64,000 bases of DNA, taken from contig NZ_CP090366.1 of NCBI RefSeq assembly GCF_021432085.1, positions 2,418,001 to 2,482,000 of the forward strand, given 5' to 3'. A program made the position numbers and the translations under genes. How positions within the stretch are numbered: the stretch's first letter is position 1; each line of letters starts with the position of its first letter. The notes below the pieces were generated by a model that was not told the origin of the DNA, did no database searches, and saw nothing but the letters and a program-made list of their open reading frames with translations. This stretch comes from Stutzerimonas kunmingensis (GTDB taxonomy: Bacteria > Pseudomonadota > Gammaproteobacteria > Pseudomonadales > Pseudomonadaceae). Shown here piece by piece: positions 20,602 to 29,796 of this stretch.

Positions 20602-22047
20602 TCATCCTCGCCGCCACAGACGACTCAATCGATGCCATGCGGGGCGTTGTAGCTCAGGTGGTTGAGGCCAGCGGGCCTTCTTGCTTTCGCATTGCACGAT
20701 GCCGTTGGTACCGAGCCTCAGGCGCCAGCGCTGGGCCGATGGAAAGTGCTCGCCCGGATTGGTGTGCAACAGCAGCAGGTTGTAGTCGTGCTGCTTCTCG
20801 ATGGGGTGGGCTTGAACTGAACCTTTGCTGCCATCGCTGGCGGAATCATCTTCGTCGGCCAGGACAAACAATTTGTTGTGGCTCGCCTGGATCATCGCGC
20901 AAAGCTGTTCGCAATCCAGCGTGAGCCGCTCCCGAATCTCGTCGTGCTCCAATGCTGCGTTGTCCAGACTCAGCAGCACGCGATAGCAGATGATCTGCCG
21001 CTCCTCGTTGGTGGCCCATTTGCCGGAGTGTTCCCGAACCAGGGGCGGTAGATCCGCCAGCTTGCGGTAGTCGAGCCAGACCCGTTGCTGCGCGAGCAAC
21101 TTGCGGGTGTAGGGCATGAACAGGCGAATCTTCCAGCGCGGCTTGCCTTTGCGTAGTCTGCGGGTGATGGCGGTGATCATGTCGTCGCGCAGCAGATCAC
21201 GGACGGCGTAGACCAGCGCTATCACAAGCAGAAGAGTGAGCGAGAGTTTCTCGCTGGCGTCGCGCGCATTGAACAGGAAGTAGGTGAAGAGCGACATGAT
21301 CAGCATCGTCGACGCCGCCTTGACCAGCTTGTGAGTGCCGGCGCCCAACTGCGTAACCTTCGAACGCAGCAGTACTGGGTACTCCAGCAGCCGGTGATAT
21401 AGCGCCATGCGGTTCCATATGCGTGTCGGGGTGCCGTGGAAGTCGCTCAGGTACTCGCGCTCCTTACGGTATCTGTGTTCCTGGTGCAGGAACTCCGCCA
21501 CTGATTGCTTGAGTTCCTCGTCGAGGGCCGCGTAGCCCTCGAGGGTCATGCTTTCCAGCAAGAATTGCTCGGCATGCCACGAGAAATAGATGTCCATCTG
21601 GCGGAAGTAGCGCTGTTGGTTGCTCTGCTTTGGGCTGGACTTGCGCAGGCGTTGCGCGAAGTTCTGGCTGAGCCGCAGGGCTCGCGCTACGGGCTCTGCC
21701 ACAGCTTCGGACGTGAGCATCTGCTGGCGCAAGCGCTCCATTGAAGCCTGGTACTGGAAGAACCAGGAGCCGTACATGATTTCGTAGTGCGGTGAGAGCA
21801 GCACGAAGGATTGGTCAGCCTTGCTGATGCGGTCCTTCGATGGCATGCCAAGCAGCCCGAAACTGTGCGTTAGGGTGGTAAAGAAAAACTGCTCTTCCGA
21901 CAGGGTCCAGGCCGACAGGTTGCTCTCGTGCGGGGTGAACAGATACAGCTCGATCTTGTGCCGTCCAGGCTGCTTCAGCGTGCGGGTCAGCTGCAGGCGG
22001 AAATCACCTTTGCGCTTGAGCGAAAACACGGAACCCCCAAATGACAA
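20602..22047 (-). CDS. Unrecognised two-TM membrane protein, conserved position after tRNA cluster
   Basis: A 481-residue protein that I do not recognise. A soluble N-terminal region of about 240 residues is rich in charged and aromatic residues. Two adjacent hydrophobic segments follow (TMLIMSLFTYFLFNA and LSLTLLLVIALVYAVRDLL, roughly 245-290). The C-terminal soluble domain is basic. There is no signal peptide, so both soluble parts probably face the cytoplasm. The start is uncertain: ATG at 22047 lacks a good ribosome site, whereas a GTG 18 bases later (before FSLKRKG) follows GGGGG. A hypothetical gene occupies the equivalent place in P. aeruginosa. Confidence 0.7.
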   Translation of the reverse strand: MSFGGSVFSLKRKGDFRLQLTRTLKQPGRHKIELYLFTPHESNLSAWTLSEEQFFFTTLTHSFGLLGMPSKDRISKADQSFVLLSPHYEIMYGSWFFQYQASMERLRQQMLTSEAVAEPVARALRLSQNFAQRLRKSSPKQSNQQRYFRQMDIYFSWHAEQFLLESMTLEGYAALDEELKQSVAEFLHQEHRYRKEREYLSDFHGTPTRIWNRMALYHRLLEYPVLLRSKVTQLGAGTHKLVKAASTMLIMSLFTYFLFNARDASEKLSLTLLLVIALVYAVRDLLRDDMITAITRRLRKGKPRWKIRLFMPYTRKLLAQQRVWLDYRKLADLPPLVREHSGKWATNEERQIICYRVLLSLDNAALEHDEIRERLTLDCEQLCAMIQASHNKLFVLADEDDSASDGSKGSVQAHPIEKQHDYNLLLLHTNPGEHFPSAQRWRLRLGTNGIVQCESKKARWPQPPELQRPAWHRLSRLWRRG

Positions 22048-22253
22048 TAAAACGTGGCCAGCTTAGCAAGCTTTGCTAGCAGGTACGCGAGAGTGGCTTC
22101 TGCTGAGGATGGCTCGCAAGTTTGCTAGCCACCACAGCGCGCTCGCTGCACTCCGGGCAACACGCTTGTCTGCCGCGGCTCACAGCAGCAGTCGAGCTAC
22201 CTGCGGCTGACAACGAAATGATCGATTGAAGCCTCTAATTGTGTACCGGATGA

Positions 22254-22286
22254 AATTCATCCTATGATTGAAACATAGGATGAATT
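22254..22286. promoter_or_regulatory. Palindromic operator upstream of the GntR gene
   Basis: Perfect 13-bp inverted repeat AATTCATCCTATG / CATAGGATGAATT with a 7-bp spacer, ending 13 bases before the GntR start codon. It is most simply an autoregulatory operator for that regulator; a leader hairpin is the alternative. Confidence 0.75.
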
Positions 22287-22299
22287 GGAAGGTGATCAT

Positions 22300-23016
22300 A
22301 TGTCGCTGCAGTACACCTCGCGCTCGTCACTTGTAGAACGGGTAATCGAGCAAATGCGGTCGCAGATCAATGCTGGCGAATGGACGCCGGGTATGCGAAT
22401 TCCTACCGAAAGCCAGCTCAGCAACTCTTTAGGTGTTGGCAGAAATACCGTCAGAGAGGCAGTGCGAGCGCTGGTTCATACCGGGGTGCTGGAGGTCCGC
22501 CAGGGTGCGGGGACGTTCGTACTCTCCAGTCGAGACCCGTCTGGATTACTCCAGCGCCTAGATCACGCCGCGCTGCATGACCAGCTCGAAGTCCGACGCG
22601 CGCTGGAGGTCGAAGCTGCGCGTCTGGCTGCGTCGCGGCGCACGGATGAGGACCTGCAAACGATACGTGACGCTCTCGGAGCGCGAGGGACCTGGACCGA
22701 TGACGCCTCACTTGAAGCGTTTGTCGAACGAGATGCCGATTTTCATCTGAGCATCGTCCGCGCCAGCCACAACACCACGCTGCTGGAAATGTATCAGTTC
22801 TTCTGGGCGGGTCTGCAGAACACCATTGCCAAAACGGAGCGCGAGCAGCAGCTCCCGGAACCCTCCTATGCAGTACACGCAGCTGTCTATGACGCCATAG
22901 CCCGCGGTTGTCCCGAGCAGGCTGCCATAGCGGCCAGCGAGCTATTGACTCCGGCGCTCGAAACGCTGGCCAGTACGCTGGAAACCGATTCTCGAAACGC
23001 GGACACAAGGGAGTAG
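22300..23016 (+). CDS. GntR-family transcriptional regulator, FadR/FCD type
   Basis: 238 residues. The N-terminal winged helix (about 8-72) has MRIPTESQLSNSLGVGRNTVREAVRALVHTGVLEVRQGAGTFV-type sequence, written here as landmarks. The FCD ligand-binding domain (about 80-225) shows the acidic/histidine metal site pattern in ERDADFHLSIVRAS. ATG at 22300 is preceded by GGAAGG; an upstream TTG (22285) would overlap that site. It ends seven bases before the TSUP exporter gene, so regulator and transporter are likely one unit responding to the exported anion. Ligand unknown. Confidence 0.88.
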   Translation: MSLQYTSRSSLVERVIEQMRSQINAGEWTPGMRIPTESQLSNSLGVGRNTVREAVRALVHTGVLEVRQGAGTFVLSSRDPSGLLQRLDHAALHDQLEVRRALEVEAARLAASRRTDEDLQTIRDALGARGTWTDDASLEAFVERDADFHLSIVRASHNTTLLEMYQFFWAGLQNTIAKTEREQQLPEPSYAVHAAVYDAIARGCPEQAAIAASELLTPALETLASTLETDSRNADTRE

Positions 23017-23023
23017 AACTTTC

Positions 23024-23785
23024 ATGGATCATTCGATTGCGACGTGGGCAATTCTGCTGGTTGCCGCTTTTCTTGGCGGCGGGCTGAACGCCATTGCCGG
23101 TGGCGGTAGTTTTTTCACGTTCCCGGCATTGGTTTATGCCGGCGTGCCTGCTGTGGTGGCCAATGCCTCAGGCACGCTCGCGCTTCTACCTGGCTATTTT
23201 GCAAGTACCTGGGGCTATCGAGAGGACCTGCGCCCGCCAGCAACGCTGTCGATGGGGACGCTCGTTGCCATCAGCCTCGGCGGCGGTGCAGTAGGGGCGG
23301 GGTTGCTGCTGACCACGCCCGATGACGTATTCCGTGCGATCGTGCCTTGGCTATTGCTTATCGCGACGCTGCTGTTCGCCGTCGGGCCCTGGTTATTGCG
23401 CAGGTTCAAGCGTGATTCGACCGAAAATGAGGCGAATGCACTGGTGCAGGGTTTCACTCTGGCTGTTGTCAGCGTATACGGCGGCTACTTCAATGGCGGT
23501 CTGGGCATCGTGCTACTCGCTGCATTCAGCTTGCTCGGCCATCGAGACATCAACTCGATGCAGGGGCTCAAGAATCTGGTTTCGTCTGTACTGACCGCGA
23601 TCGCCGTGTCTGTATATGCATTCGGCGGTGCGATCCTGTGGCGCGAAGCGCTGGTGATGATGCTGGCGGCGACTGTCGGCGGCTATGTCATGGCACGCGT
23701 CGGTCGCCGGCTCCCTTCGAGCTTCGTTCGGGCGGTCGTGATCATCACCGGTGCCGTGATGACGGTGCTTTTTTTCCGCGCCTGA
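23024..23785 (+). CDS. TauE/SafE (TSUP) family anion permease
   Basis: Inner-membrane protein of 253 residues with about eight hydrophobic segments and the family repeat GGGLNAIAGGGSFFTFPAL near the N-terminus and GGYFNGGLGIVLLAAFSLLG in the second half. The family exports or imports sulfite, sulfoacetate, taurine-derived or other organic anions; the substrate here cannot be read from sequence. Partner of the upstream GntR regulator by position. Confidence 0.88.
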   Translation: MDHSIATWAILLVAAFLGGGLNAIAGGGSFFTFPALVYAGVPAVVANASGTLALLPGYFASTWGYREDLRPPATLSMGTLVAISLGGGAVGAGLLLTTPDDVFRAIVPWLLLIATLLFAVGPWLLRRFKRDSTENEANALVQGFTLAVVSVYGGYFNGGLGIVLLAAFSLLGHRDINSMQGLKNLVSSVLTAIAVSVYAFGGAILWREALVMMLAATVGGYVMARVGRRLPSSFVRAVVIITGAVMTVLFFRA

Positions 23786-23850
23786 TACCGGCTTCCTCCA
23801 TAGGGACCGATTCCGCCTTCTCGCCAATCACTGCTTTCGCTTAAACTTGA

Positions 23851-23865
23851 TGAGAATTGTTATCT
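23851..23865 (+). promoter_or_regulatory. Fur-box-like site upstream of the response regulator
   Basis: TGAGAATTGTTATCT fits the 7-1-7 Fur model (TGATAAT-n-ATTATCA) with three mismatches in 14. It lies 38 bases upstream of the response-regulator start. A similar site precedes the TonB receptor at 35256-35270. Confidence 0.55.
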
Positions 23866-23902
23866 TTAAGCGGTGGGTGCATCCACCCAACAGGGAGTGG
23901 CA

Positions 23903-24598
23903 ATGGGCGGATACCTGGCTGATGTGCTGGTTATAGAAGACGATCAGGTTCTCAGCGCTCAACTCGGCGATCTGTTACGCCTGCAGGGATATGCAGTGCG
24001 CTCCAGCTTGCTCGGCGAAAGCGGGCTGGCTATGGCGTTGGCCAATGCACCGGACCTGGTGCTGTTGGATGTGATGCTGCCGGACATCAATGGGCTTTCT
24101 GTACTGCGCCGGCTGCGCGAGCAACAACAGACACCGGTGATCATGCTCACCGCATGCGGAGCAGAGGAAGAACGGATTCGCGGACTGCGCCACGGCGCGG
24201 ATGACTATCTGTCCAAACCATTCAACCTGACCGAACTACAGCTGCGCATCGATGCGATCTTGCGGCGAACTCGCAGCATGGAACATCGCGTACCGTCGCC
24301 ATCGACGCTTCAGGTCGATTCACTTGTTCTCGAACGATGCGGTCTACATGCACGCGCCGGCTCGTATGACCTTGCGCTGACGCCCTTGCAGTTTCGGCTG
24401 CTTTGGCAGTTCTTGCTTCAGCGTGGGGAGGTGCTCAGCAAGCCTTATCTCTACCGTGTGGTTCTGGAGCGTGAGTACAGCGGTTATGACCGCAGCCTCG
24501 ATATGCACGTCAGCCGGATACGGCGACGTTTGAGCGAGACAGGCGTGGCAGCCGACCGCCTGCAAACGCTCCACGGTCGTGGCTACTGTTTCCAATGA
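23903..24598 (+). CDS. OmpR/PhoB-family response regulator of an iron-uptake type two-component system
   Basis: 231 residues. The receiver domain (about 8-120) has the acidic pair EDD, the phospho-acceptor Asp in LVLLDVMLPDINGL and the Lys in YLSKPF. The winged-helix output domain (about 135-228) has TPLQFRLLWQFLLQRGEVLSK and DMHVSRIRRRL. ATG at 23903 follows AGGGAG. It overlaps the sensor kinase start by four bases. The Fur-like site and the downstream TonB receptor suggest a PfeR/PirR-type role; the signal is not known. Confidence 0.88.
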   Translation: MGGYLADVLVIEDDQVLSAQLGDLLRLQGYAVRSSLLGESGLAMALANAPDLVLLDVMLPDINGLSVLRRLREQQQTPVIMLTACGAEEERIRGLRHGADDYLSKPFNLTELQLRIDAILRRTRSMEHRVPSPSTLQVDSLVLERCGLHARAGSYDLALTPLQFRLLWQFLLQRGEVLSKPYLYRVVLEREYSGYDRSLDMHVSRIRRRLSETGVAADRLQTLHGRGYCFQ

Positions 24599-25579
24599 AT
24601 CGGCGCCTGTTCTGGAAACTCTGCCTAGGCGTGGCGCTGGGTAGCGTAGCGTTGTTCTGGGTCATCGCACGGCTTAGTGGTCAGGCCGAAGAACAGATGA
24701 GTTTCATTGACGCCGACCATCAGCGCACCCTGCGTCAGTACGCACTGCAGGCCGAAGAGCTGTATCGCACTGGCGATGAGCGGGCGCTGCGGGACTGGCT
24801 GCGCAGTGTGCAGCGCCAGGAGCAAACCTGGGCAGCGGTAGTCCAGCCGCAGCTGCAAGCCCTGGCCGGCAGTGAGTTGTCCAAGCGCTTCCTCAGTGAG
24901 TTTAGTCTCGGGCGGGACCCGTCCTGGAAGATCCACCTCTACTTTCAGGACAACCCGATCATGGACGTGCCGTTCGCCGATGGGCAGCGGCATTTTCTGA
25001 TTCAGCTGCCGCAGCGAATGCGACCCGGGCATTACTGGTACCCCGCGCGGCTGTTGCTCGAGCTGGTTCTGCCGTTGACCCTATTGGTGATTGGCTGCCT
25101 CTTGCTGTATCGCCATCTGATGCGACCGCTGAATCGACTCCAACAAGCAACCCGTCGCTTCAGCGAAGGGGATTATGAAGCTCGGGCCGGAGTGTTGCTG
25201 GGCTCGCGGCGCGATGAGCTGGCGGGCCTGGTCGAGACGTTCGACTCGATGGCTGAGCGTATCGGAGGCTTGATCATTGATCAGCGCCAGCGTTTGGCCG
25301 AGATGTCCCACGAATTGCGTACGCCGCTGGCCCGTATCGAGATGGCGGTGAGCCTGGCTGAACAGGGCGGAGCGCCAACCATCCTGCTACGGCGTATCCG
25401 CCAGGACTGTACCGCGATGCGTGCGCTGGTCGAGGATTCACTGACGTTGAGCTGGCTCGAGACCGAGCGCCCGAGGCTGCGCGACGAGACGCTGGATCTC
25501 ACCGATCTGCTCGACAGCATTATCGACGACGCACGTTTCGAATTTCCGGACCGCCACATCGATACGCAACTTCCAGTAG
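24595..25579 (+). pseudogene. Sensor histidine kinase, 5' part, cut by transposon
   Basis: N-terminal 328 residues of a membrane histidine kinase. TM1 is about 5-28, followed by a periplasmic sensor region (about 29-148), TM2 (about 150-172), HAMP, then the dimerisation helix with the phospho-acceptor H239 in LAEMSHELRTPLARIE. The Tn3-family element enters after DTQLPV, before the ATP-binding domain. The open frame reads on into transposon DNA as nonsense to 25917. Joined to 34863-35218 after removing one AGTAG copy it gives an uninterrupted 446-residue kinase. Confidence 0.93.
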
Positions 25580-25617
25580 GGGGTTGTACGCCGGAATCCC
25601 AGAAATTTCCGTCAGCC
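25580..25617 (+). repeat. Left terminal inverted repeat of the Tn3-family element
   Basis: 38 bp beginning GGGGTTGTACGCCGGAATCC. It matches the right end reverse complement except at two positions. It overlaps the 3' end of tnpA. Confidence 0.93.
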
Positions 25618-28600
25618 CAGCTCCAGTCCCGCCACGAGCGCATCCAGGTCGATGAACTTGCCGTCAGTCTGGAAGGTGTAATGCCCGTTCAGCAGGATGT
25701 GCCGCCAGGCCGCTGGCGACATCTGCGTGATCAACGCCAGCGCCTTGGCATTGCCAGCTGCCTCGTACTTCGTCAGCAGCAGGGACAGGATCGCCGAGTT
25801 GTAGAAGATGATCGCGTTGCCGATCAGCCTGGCGCACTGGTTGCTGATCTCGATTTCGATGTCGGTGCGGCCGGTCAATTCCTTCTTCCCACCGACTTGG
25901 GCGATGGTCGAGCGTAGCTGGTGATAGGACTCAATGCGGTTCTGCGAGCGGTGAACATTACGCTCCAGTTGCGGGTCGCGCAGGTAGCGCAGTGTGTAGA
26001 TACTGCGGATGAGCTTGTCGAACTCGAAGATTGCGCGCCGCGTCGGGTTCGGCGCCGTATAGGTGCACAGCTTGCGGATCAGCGTGCCCTGCGTCATTTC
26101 CTTCAGGCCCAGTGTGGCGACGATTCGGTCGATGTTCGCCTTCTCACCGACGATGAGTTGCCGGTCGATCTGGCCAGCCGGCCGGATCAGGCATTTCTCG
26201 TACAATGCCAGATCATCGGCGCAATACAGCTCCTGCAACTGGTCGTCGAGGTCGGTGAAGCGCGGCTCGAAACGAAGTCCGAACCAGTGCAGGATGGCGA
26301 AGTTGGCCTTGTTGATGCTGTGCATGTCGCCGGTGATCGCGCTCGGCACGATGTCCGACGTGTTGCGGTACCAGATGTCGAACACGTGGTGAGCCTCGTA
26401 CTCGTGTGCGCCTATCAGGTAGCCGTTCAACGGCACGTGATTGCACAGCAGCGTGTAGGCGACGACGCCCTTGCCGCGGCCGAAATATTTGCGCGAGTAG
26501 CGCGCCTTCACAGTTGGTCGCTCGACGCCGAATTTCTGCCCATCAACGGCACCGTACAACGAATCGAGGTCGAACGAGTAATGCGGGAAGATCGGCAGTG
26601 CGGCGATGGCGTTGCTGATGCAATCGTTGGCCACATGTAGCGTCGCCTGGCGCAGGTACTGCTGGTAGGTACTCTCCAGGACGTGGTACGGGATGTCGCT
26701 GGTACGTGCCATAACCTGGTTGCCGTGGTTCATGGCTTGGGCAATGATCACCGCCATCAGACTGTCGGCGTCGGCTACCTTCTTCGCATAGCGTGGCTGC
26801 AATGGTGTCAGCGCCGACAGGAACTGGCACTGGCCGTTGACGAAGCGAAACACGTCGGCGACATCGCAGTATGGCAGTTGCTCGTAGAGAGCTTGCTCGC
26901 GCGCCTTCTGGTTCTCCCCCTTGGGCTTGCGCCAGGTCAGTCTCTGCGTGTCCTTGTCGTATTCCAGGTGCGTCAGCTTGCCCTGTTTCAGCTCGCGATT
27001 GAACGCCACCCATTGCGCACGCAACTCGGCCGCCAGTGCATCGAGCTGGGCACTGACCGGCTGCCGCAGGAAGGGGATGTCCATCTGCGCGAGCACGGCG
27101 GCTTTCTCGTCCATCGAAACCAACTCGTCGGACAAATGCCGGTGCTGCAAGCTGTCGTCAATGTAGAGCTCGCCCGCCTGGAAGCGTTTCCTGACCTGAC
27201 GGTAAAGCCAGAATTCGTAACGATCGGCATGCAGGCCTGTCGGCGTGCCTTCGGCATCGAACATCAGCAGGTACGGACGCAAGCGTTTCGGCAGCGTTGC
27301 CGCCGGACATTCGTCGAGTGGCCGTTGTGATAGGCGCTGCTGCTTGGCGAACACGCTCTTGGCCCAAGTCAGCGCCGCGAGCCATGGGTTATCGGGGGCC
27401 GTGCCGGCGAAGTCGAGCGCGACGTACAGCGGCCGTAGATGGCGTCGAATGCGTTCGGCCAGGCCGTCCACCGCCTGCCAGTGCAGCGCCAGTTTGTTCA
27501 GTGGCTTGACGCTCATGCGCTGCGCCGTGTTTTGCAGCAATTCCCTGGACATGATTTTGTAGGCGCGTTGGCGCACCTCGCCGAACGGCGTCGGATCGGC
27601 CACGCTGTCGTCCACGTACAGCGACAGCAGGCGGCCAACCTGCGGCGTTTCCTGATGGCGTCGCAGCTGTTCGGCGACAAAGGACTGTTTCGCACCCGTG
27701 CGGCTCTCGTCCTCAAGTTTTTTCATGTGGAAGGCCATCGCGTCGACCAGGTTGTCGGTGAGCTGCCGGTAACGTACCCAGGCATAGCACAGCAGGTAGA
27801 GCCGGGTCTGCTCCGCCTTCAGGTGGCGCAGGTCATGGACGGTATAGAAGTTCGCCAGGCTCGCGTAGTACAGCAGGTTCTGCTGCGAGATGCCGAGCTT
27901 GGGCAGCAGCGCCTTGGCGATCCCGTGCAAGGACTTCAGCGTGGCGCGCTTCTCGCGCTCCCCTGCCATCTGACGCCAGCCGAAATCTTTAGCGTCCTGC
28001 TTGAGCGCTGCCAGTTGAGACAGGGTGTCGTCACGCACCAGGAGCTGGCCCAGCGCAGCTTTGGCCGATTCGTCCAACACTTCTGCCAGCAAGCCGCCCA
28101 AGCGCCTGCGTTCGGTGGACAGGGCTTCACTGACCAGCTCTTGTAAGGTGGTGTGGCCGGGCCGGATGATTTTGTGCTCGCTGAGCCAAACGATCAGTTC
28201 GGCGGCCACGAATCCTGGCATTACGTCGCGCCGCACGATCTGTTCAGCCTGCTGTGCCAGTTGCGGCAGGAAGCTAGCCGCCCACGACCGGTAGCCGAAC
28301 AGTTCGGCGATCTGACCCCTCTGGCTGTAGTGCTCATGCTTGGTGATCGCCTTGCGTTCGAACGCTTCGCCGTGGAAATAGCGACTCAGCACGAAGGCGC
28401 AATCGTCCTCGACCTCATGCCAATCGAAGCGGAAGAAAGCATGCTTGGCCTTGAAGTAGCCGATCTGCAAGACGCAATAGACTTGGGCCTGCAGGCTAGG
28501 CCGGCTGCTGGCGAACGCCAGTTCAGATTCGGTCAACGCCAGGTATTCCAGCCGCTGAGCATCGTCGAAGTCCGGTAGGCCGTACAAGGCTTCCTGCTCT

Positions 28601-28641
28601 GCGTCAGAAAAGACGGTGAGTAGCTTATTCTTGTTGCTCAT
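25612..28641 (-). CDS. tnpA: Tn3-family DDE transposase
   Basis: About 1009 residues, the usual size for the family; catalyses replicative transposition into cointegrates. The N-terminal DUF4158 domain starts LLTVFSDAEQEALYGLPDFD. The C-terminal DDE_Tnp_Tn3 domain has likely catalytic residues in SLYGAVDGQKFG, ITGDMHSINKANF and SQNRIESYHQLR. I start at MSNKNKLLTVFSD (28641); an upstream start at 28662 is possible. It overlaps the tnpR end by 17 bases, and its own end lies inside the left inverted repeat. Appears intact. Confidence 0.95.
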   Translation of the reverse strand: MSNKNKLLTVFSDAEQEALYGLPDFDDAQRLEYLALTESELAFASSRPSLQAQVYCVLQIGYFKAKHAFFRFDWHEVEDDCAFVLSRYFHGEAFERKAITKHEHYSQRGQIAELFGYRSWAASFLPQLAQQAEQIVRRDVMPGFVAAELIVWLSEHKIIRPGHTTLQELVSEALSTERRRLGGLLAEVLDESAKAALGQLLVRDDTLSQLAALKQDAKDFGWRQMAGEREKRATLKSLHGIAKALLPKLGISQQNLLYYASLANFYTVHDLRHLKAEQTRLYLLCYAWVRYRQLTDNLVDAMAFHMKKLEDESRTGAKQSFVAEQLRRHQETPQVGRLLSLYVDDSVADPTPFGEVRQRAYKIMSRELLQNTAQRMSVKPLNKLALHWQAVDGLAERIRRHLRPLYVALDFAGTAPDNPWLAALTWAKSVFAKQQRLSQRPLDECPAATLPKRLRPYLLMFDAEGTPTGLHADRYEFWLYRQVRKRFQAGELYIDDSLQHRHLSDELVSMDEKAAVLAQMDIPFLRQPVSAQLDALAAELRAQWVAFNRELKQGKLTHLEYDKDTQRLTWRKPKGENQKAREQALYEQLPYCDVADVFRFVNGQCQFLSALTPLQPRYAKKVADADSLMAVIIAQAMNHGNQVMARTSDIPYHVLESTYQQYLRQATLHVANDCISNAIAALPIFPHYSFDLDSLYGAVDGQKFGVERPTVKARYSRKYFGRGKGVVAYTLLCNHVPLNGYLIGAHEYEAHHVFDIWYRNTSDIVPSAITGDMHSINKANFAILHWFGLRFEPRFTDLDDQLQELYCADDLALYEKCLIRPAGQIDRQLIVGEKANIDRIVATLGLKEMTQGTLIRKLCTYTAPNPTRRAIFEFDKLIRSIYTLRYLRDPQLERNVHRSQNRIESYHQLRSTIAQVGGKKELTGRTDIEIEISNQCARLIGNAIIFYNSAILSLLLTKYEAAGNAKALALITQMSPAAWRHILLNGHYTFQTDGKFIDLDALVAGLELG

Positions 28642-29227
28642 CGACCGTCCTTCCCGCACCACGCCAACCTGCTCGCGTCAATGTTTCGATCAACGTAGTG
28701 CGCTTGACATTGAAGTTGCGGCACACCGCCGCCTTAGACATGCCGCCATCGAGCGCGGCGACGATGGCGTCCAGCTTCTCACCAGTGATCGCCTGCGGCC
28801 GGCCGCCGATCCGGCCGCGTTTGCGTGCGGCGGCCAAGCCCGCGACGACGCGCTCCTGAATCAAGGCGCGCTCGTACTGCGCGAGCGCACCGAACACCTG
28901 GAACAGGAATTCGCCCGAGGGCGTCGTAGTGTCCAGGTTCTCTGTCAGCGAGCGGAACGCCACCCGCTTGTCCTTGAGCGAAGTCACAATGGCGAGCAGG
29001 TGCGACAGCGAGCGACCGAGCCGGTCGAGTTTCCACACCACCAGCACATCGCCGGCTCGAACGAACTCAAGCGCCCGCGCCAAGCCGGCACGGTCATCCT
29101 TCGCGCCAGAGGCACGATCCTCAAACAGGTGACGCGGATCGACGCCGGCGGCGAGCAGCGCGTCGCGCTGCAAGTCCGTGCTCTGGCGGTCGGAGTCCGA
29201 CGACACGCGCATGTAGCCAACCAACAT
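28625..29227 (-). CDS. tnpR: Serine resolvase of the Tn3-family element
   Basis: Resolves cointegrates at res. 200 residues from MLVGYMRVSSDSDRQ: catalytic Ser in VSSDSDRQ, then LDRLGRSLSHL and SGEFLFQVFGALAQYERALI. A C-terminal Hin-like helix-turn-helix follows (GGMSKAAVCRNFNVKRTTLIETL). In-frame starts at 29260 or further upstream would intrude into the res region, so I prefer 29227. Confidence 0.93.
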   Translation of the reverse strand: MLVGYMRVSSDSDRQSTDLQRDALLAAGVDPRHLFEDRASGAKDDRAGLARALEFVRAGDVLVVWKLDRLGRSLSHLLAIVTSLKDKRVAFRSLTENLDTTTPSGEFLFQVFGALAQYERALIQERVVAGLAAARKRGRIGGRPQAITGEKLDAIVAALDGGMSKAAVCRNFNVKRTTLIETLTRAGWRGAGRTVDEQQE

Positions 29228-29337
29228 AGGCGGATAACCATCAAAAACAGGTTTCCGCATAATAGTGAATAGCGATAGAGTTTTCCGTACATTTTTGAGG
29301 GGGTGTTGCACAGGTAGCACAGCGGCGGCTGACAGCC

Positions 29338-29363
29338 TGTCGCAAAACAAATGTTTTACGACA
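29338..29363. promoter_or_regulatory. Probable res subsite
   Basis: Near-perfect dyad TGTCGCAAAAC ... TGTTTTACGACA, 26 bp, between tnpR and the toxin gene, where a Tn3-type res site is expected. The crossover position cannot be assigned. Confidence 0.6.
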
Positions 29364-29382
29364 CCTCCTTGAGGTTGCCGCG

Positions 29383-29410
29383 TTTACATCATTACCTGAA
29401 CAGGTATAAA
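29383..29410 (+). promoter_or_regulatory. Promoter and operator of the toxin-antitoxin pair
   Basis: TTTACA (29383-29388), 16-bp spacer, TATAAA (29405-29410). The dyad TACCTG-AA-CAGGTA (29393-29406) fills the spacer, a good place for repression by the antitoxin. The expected transcription start is within a few bases of the toxin ATG (29419), so the message would be leaderless or nearly so. Confidence 0.65.
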
Positions 29411-29418
29411 ATTCCGTC

Positions 29419-29796
29419 ATGACAAACAAAGAAAAACCGCTCGAATGGATCGCGAGCAGCCACAAGGATTTGATGGCGTTGCCGTCCGACGTGCGTCGCC
29501 GTTTCGGTTACGCGCTCTCGTTGGCGCAGATAGGCGATCAGGATGACGCAGCAAAGGTGCTCAAGGGGTTCGGTGGTGCCGGCGTGCTGGAGGTCGTCGA
29601 AGACGATGCCGGCGGCACCTATCGAGCGGTATACACGGTCAAGTTTGCGGAAGCGGTGTTCGTCCTGCACTGCTTCCAGAAGAAGAGCAAGAGCGGAATC
29701 GCCACGCCAAAGGCCGACATGGACATCATCCGCGCTCGGCTGAAGGTGGCCGAGGTATTGGCACAGGAGCTACGAAATGCAAAAACGAATCATTGA
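29419..29796 (+). CDS. higB: RelE/HigB-type toxin (Gp49-like, DUF891)
   Basis: 125-residue mRNA-interferase-type toxin of the phage Gp49-like group: ALPSDVRRRFGYALSLAQIG, GTYRAVYTVKFAEAVFVLHCFQKKSKSG. The KKS-G segment is typical of the active-site side. No ribosome site is visible; see the promoter entry. It overlaps the antitoxin gene by 20 bases. Toxin-first order is the HigBA arrangement. It probably stabilises the transposon. Confidence 0.87.
   Translation: MTNKEKPLEWIASSHKDLMALPSDVRRRFGYALSLAQIGDQDDAAKVLKGFGGAGVLEVVEDDAGGTYRAVYTVKFAEAVFVLHCFQKKSKSGIATPKADMDIIRARLKVAEVLAQELRNAKTNH

Noticed and set aside
23903..25579. Assignment of the two-component genes as parR/parS
   Set aside because: parRS lies near tig in P. 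aeruginosa, but the Fur-like sites and adjoining TonB receptor fit an iron-uptake pair better; sequence alone does not settle the name.
24595..25917. Continuous 440-codon open frame for the sensor kinase
   Set aside because: The last 112 codons lie in transposon DNA (inverted repeat and tnpA antisense); the true kinase continues at 34863.
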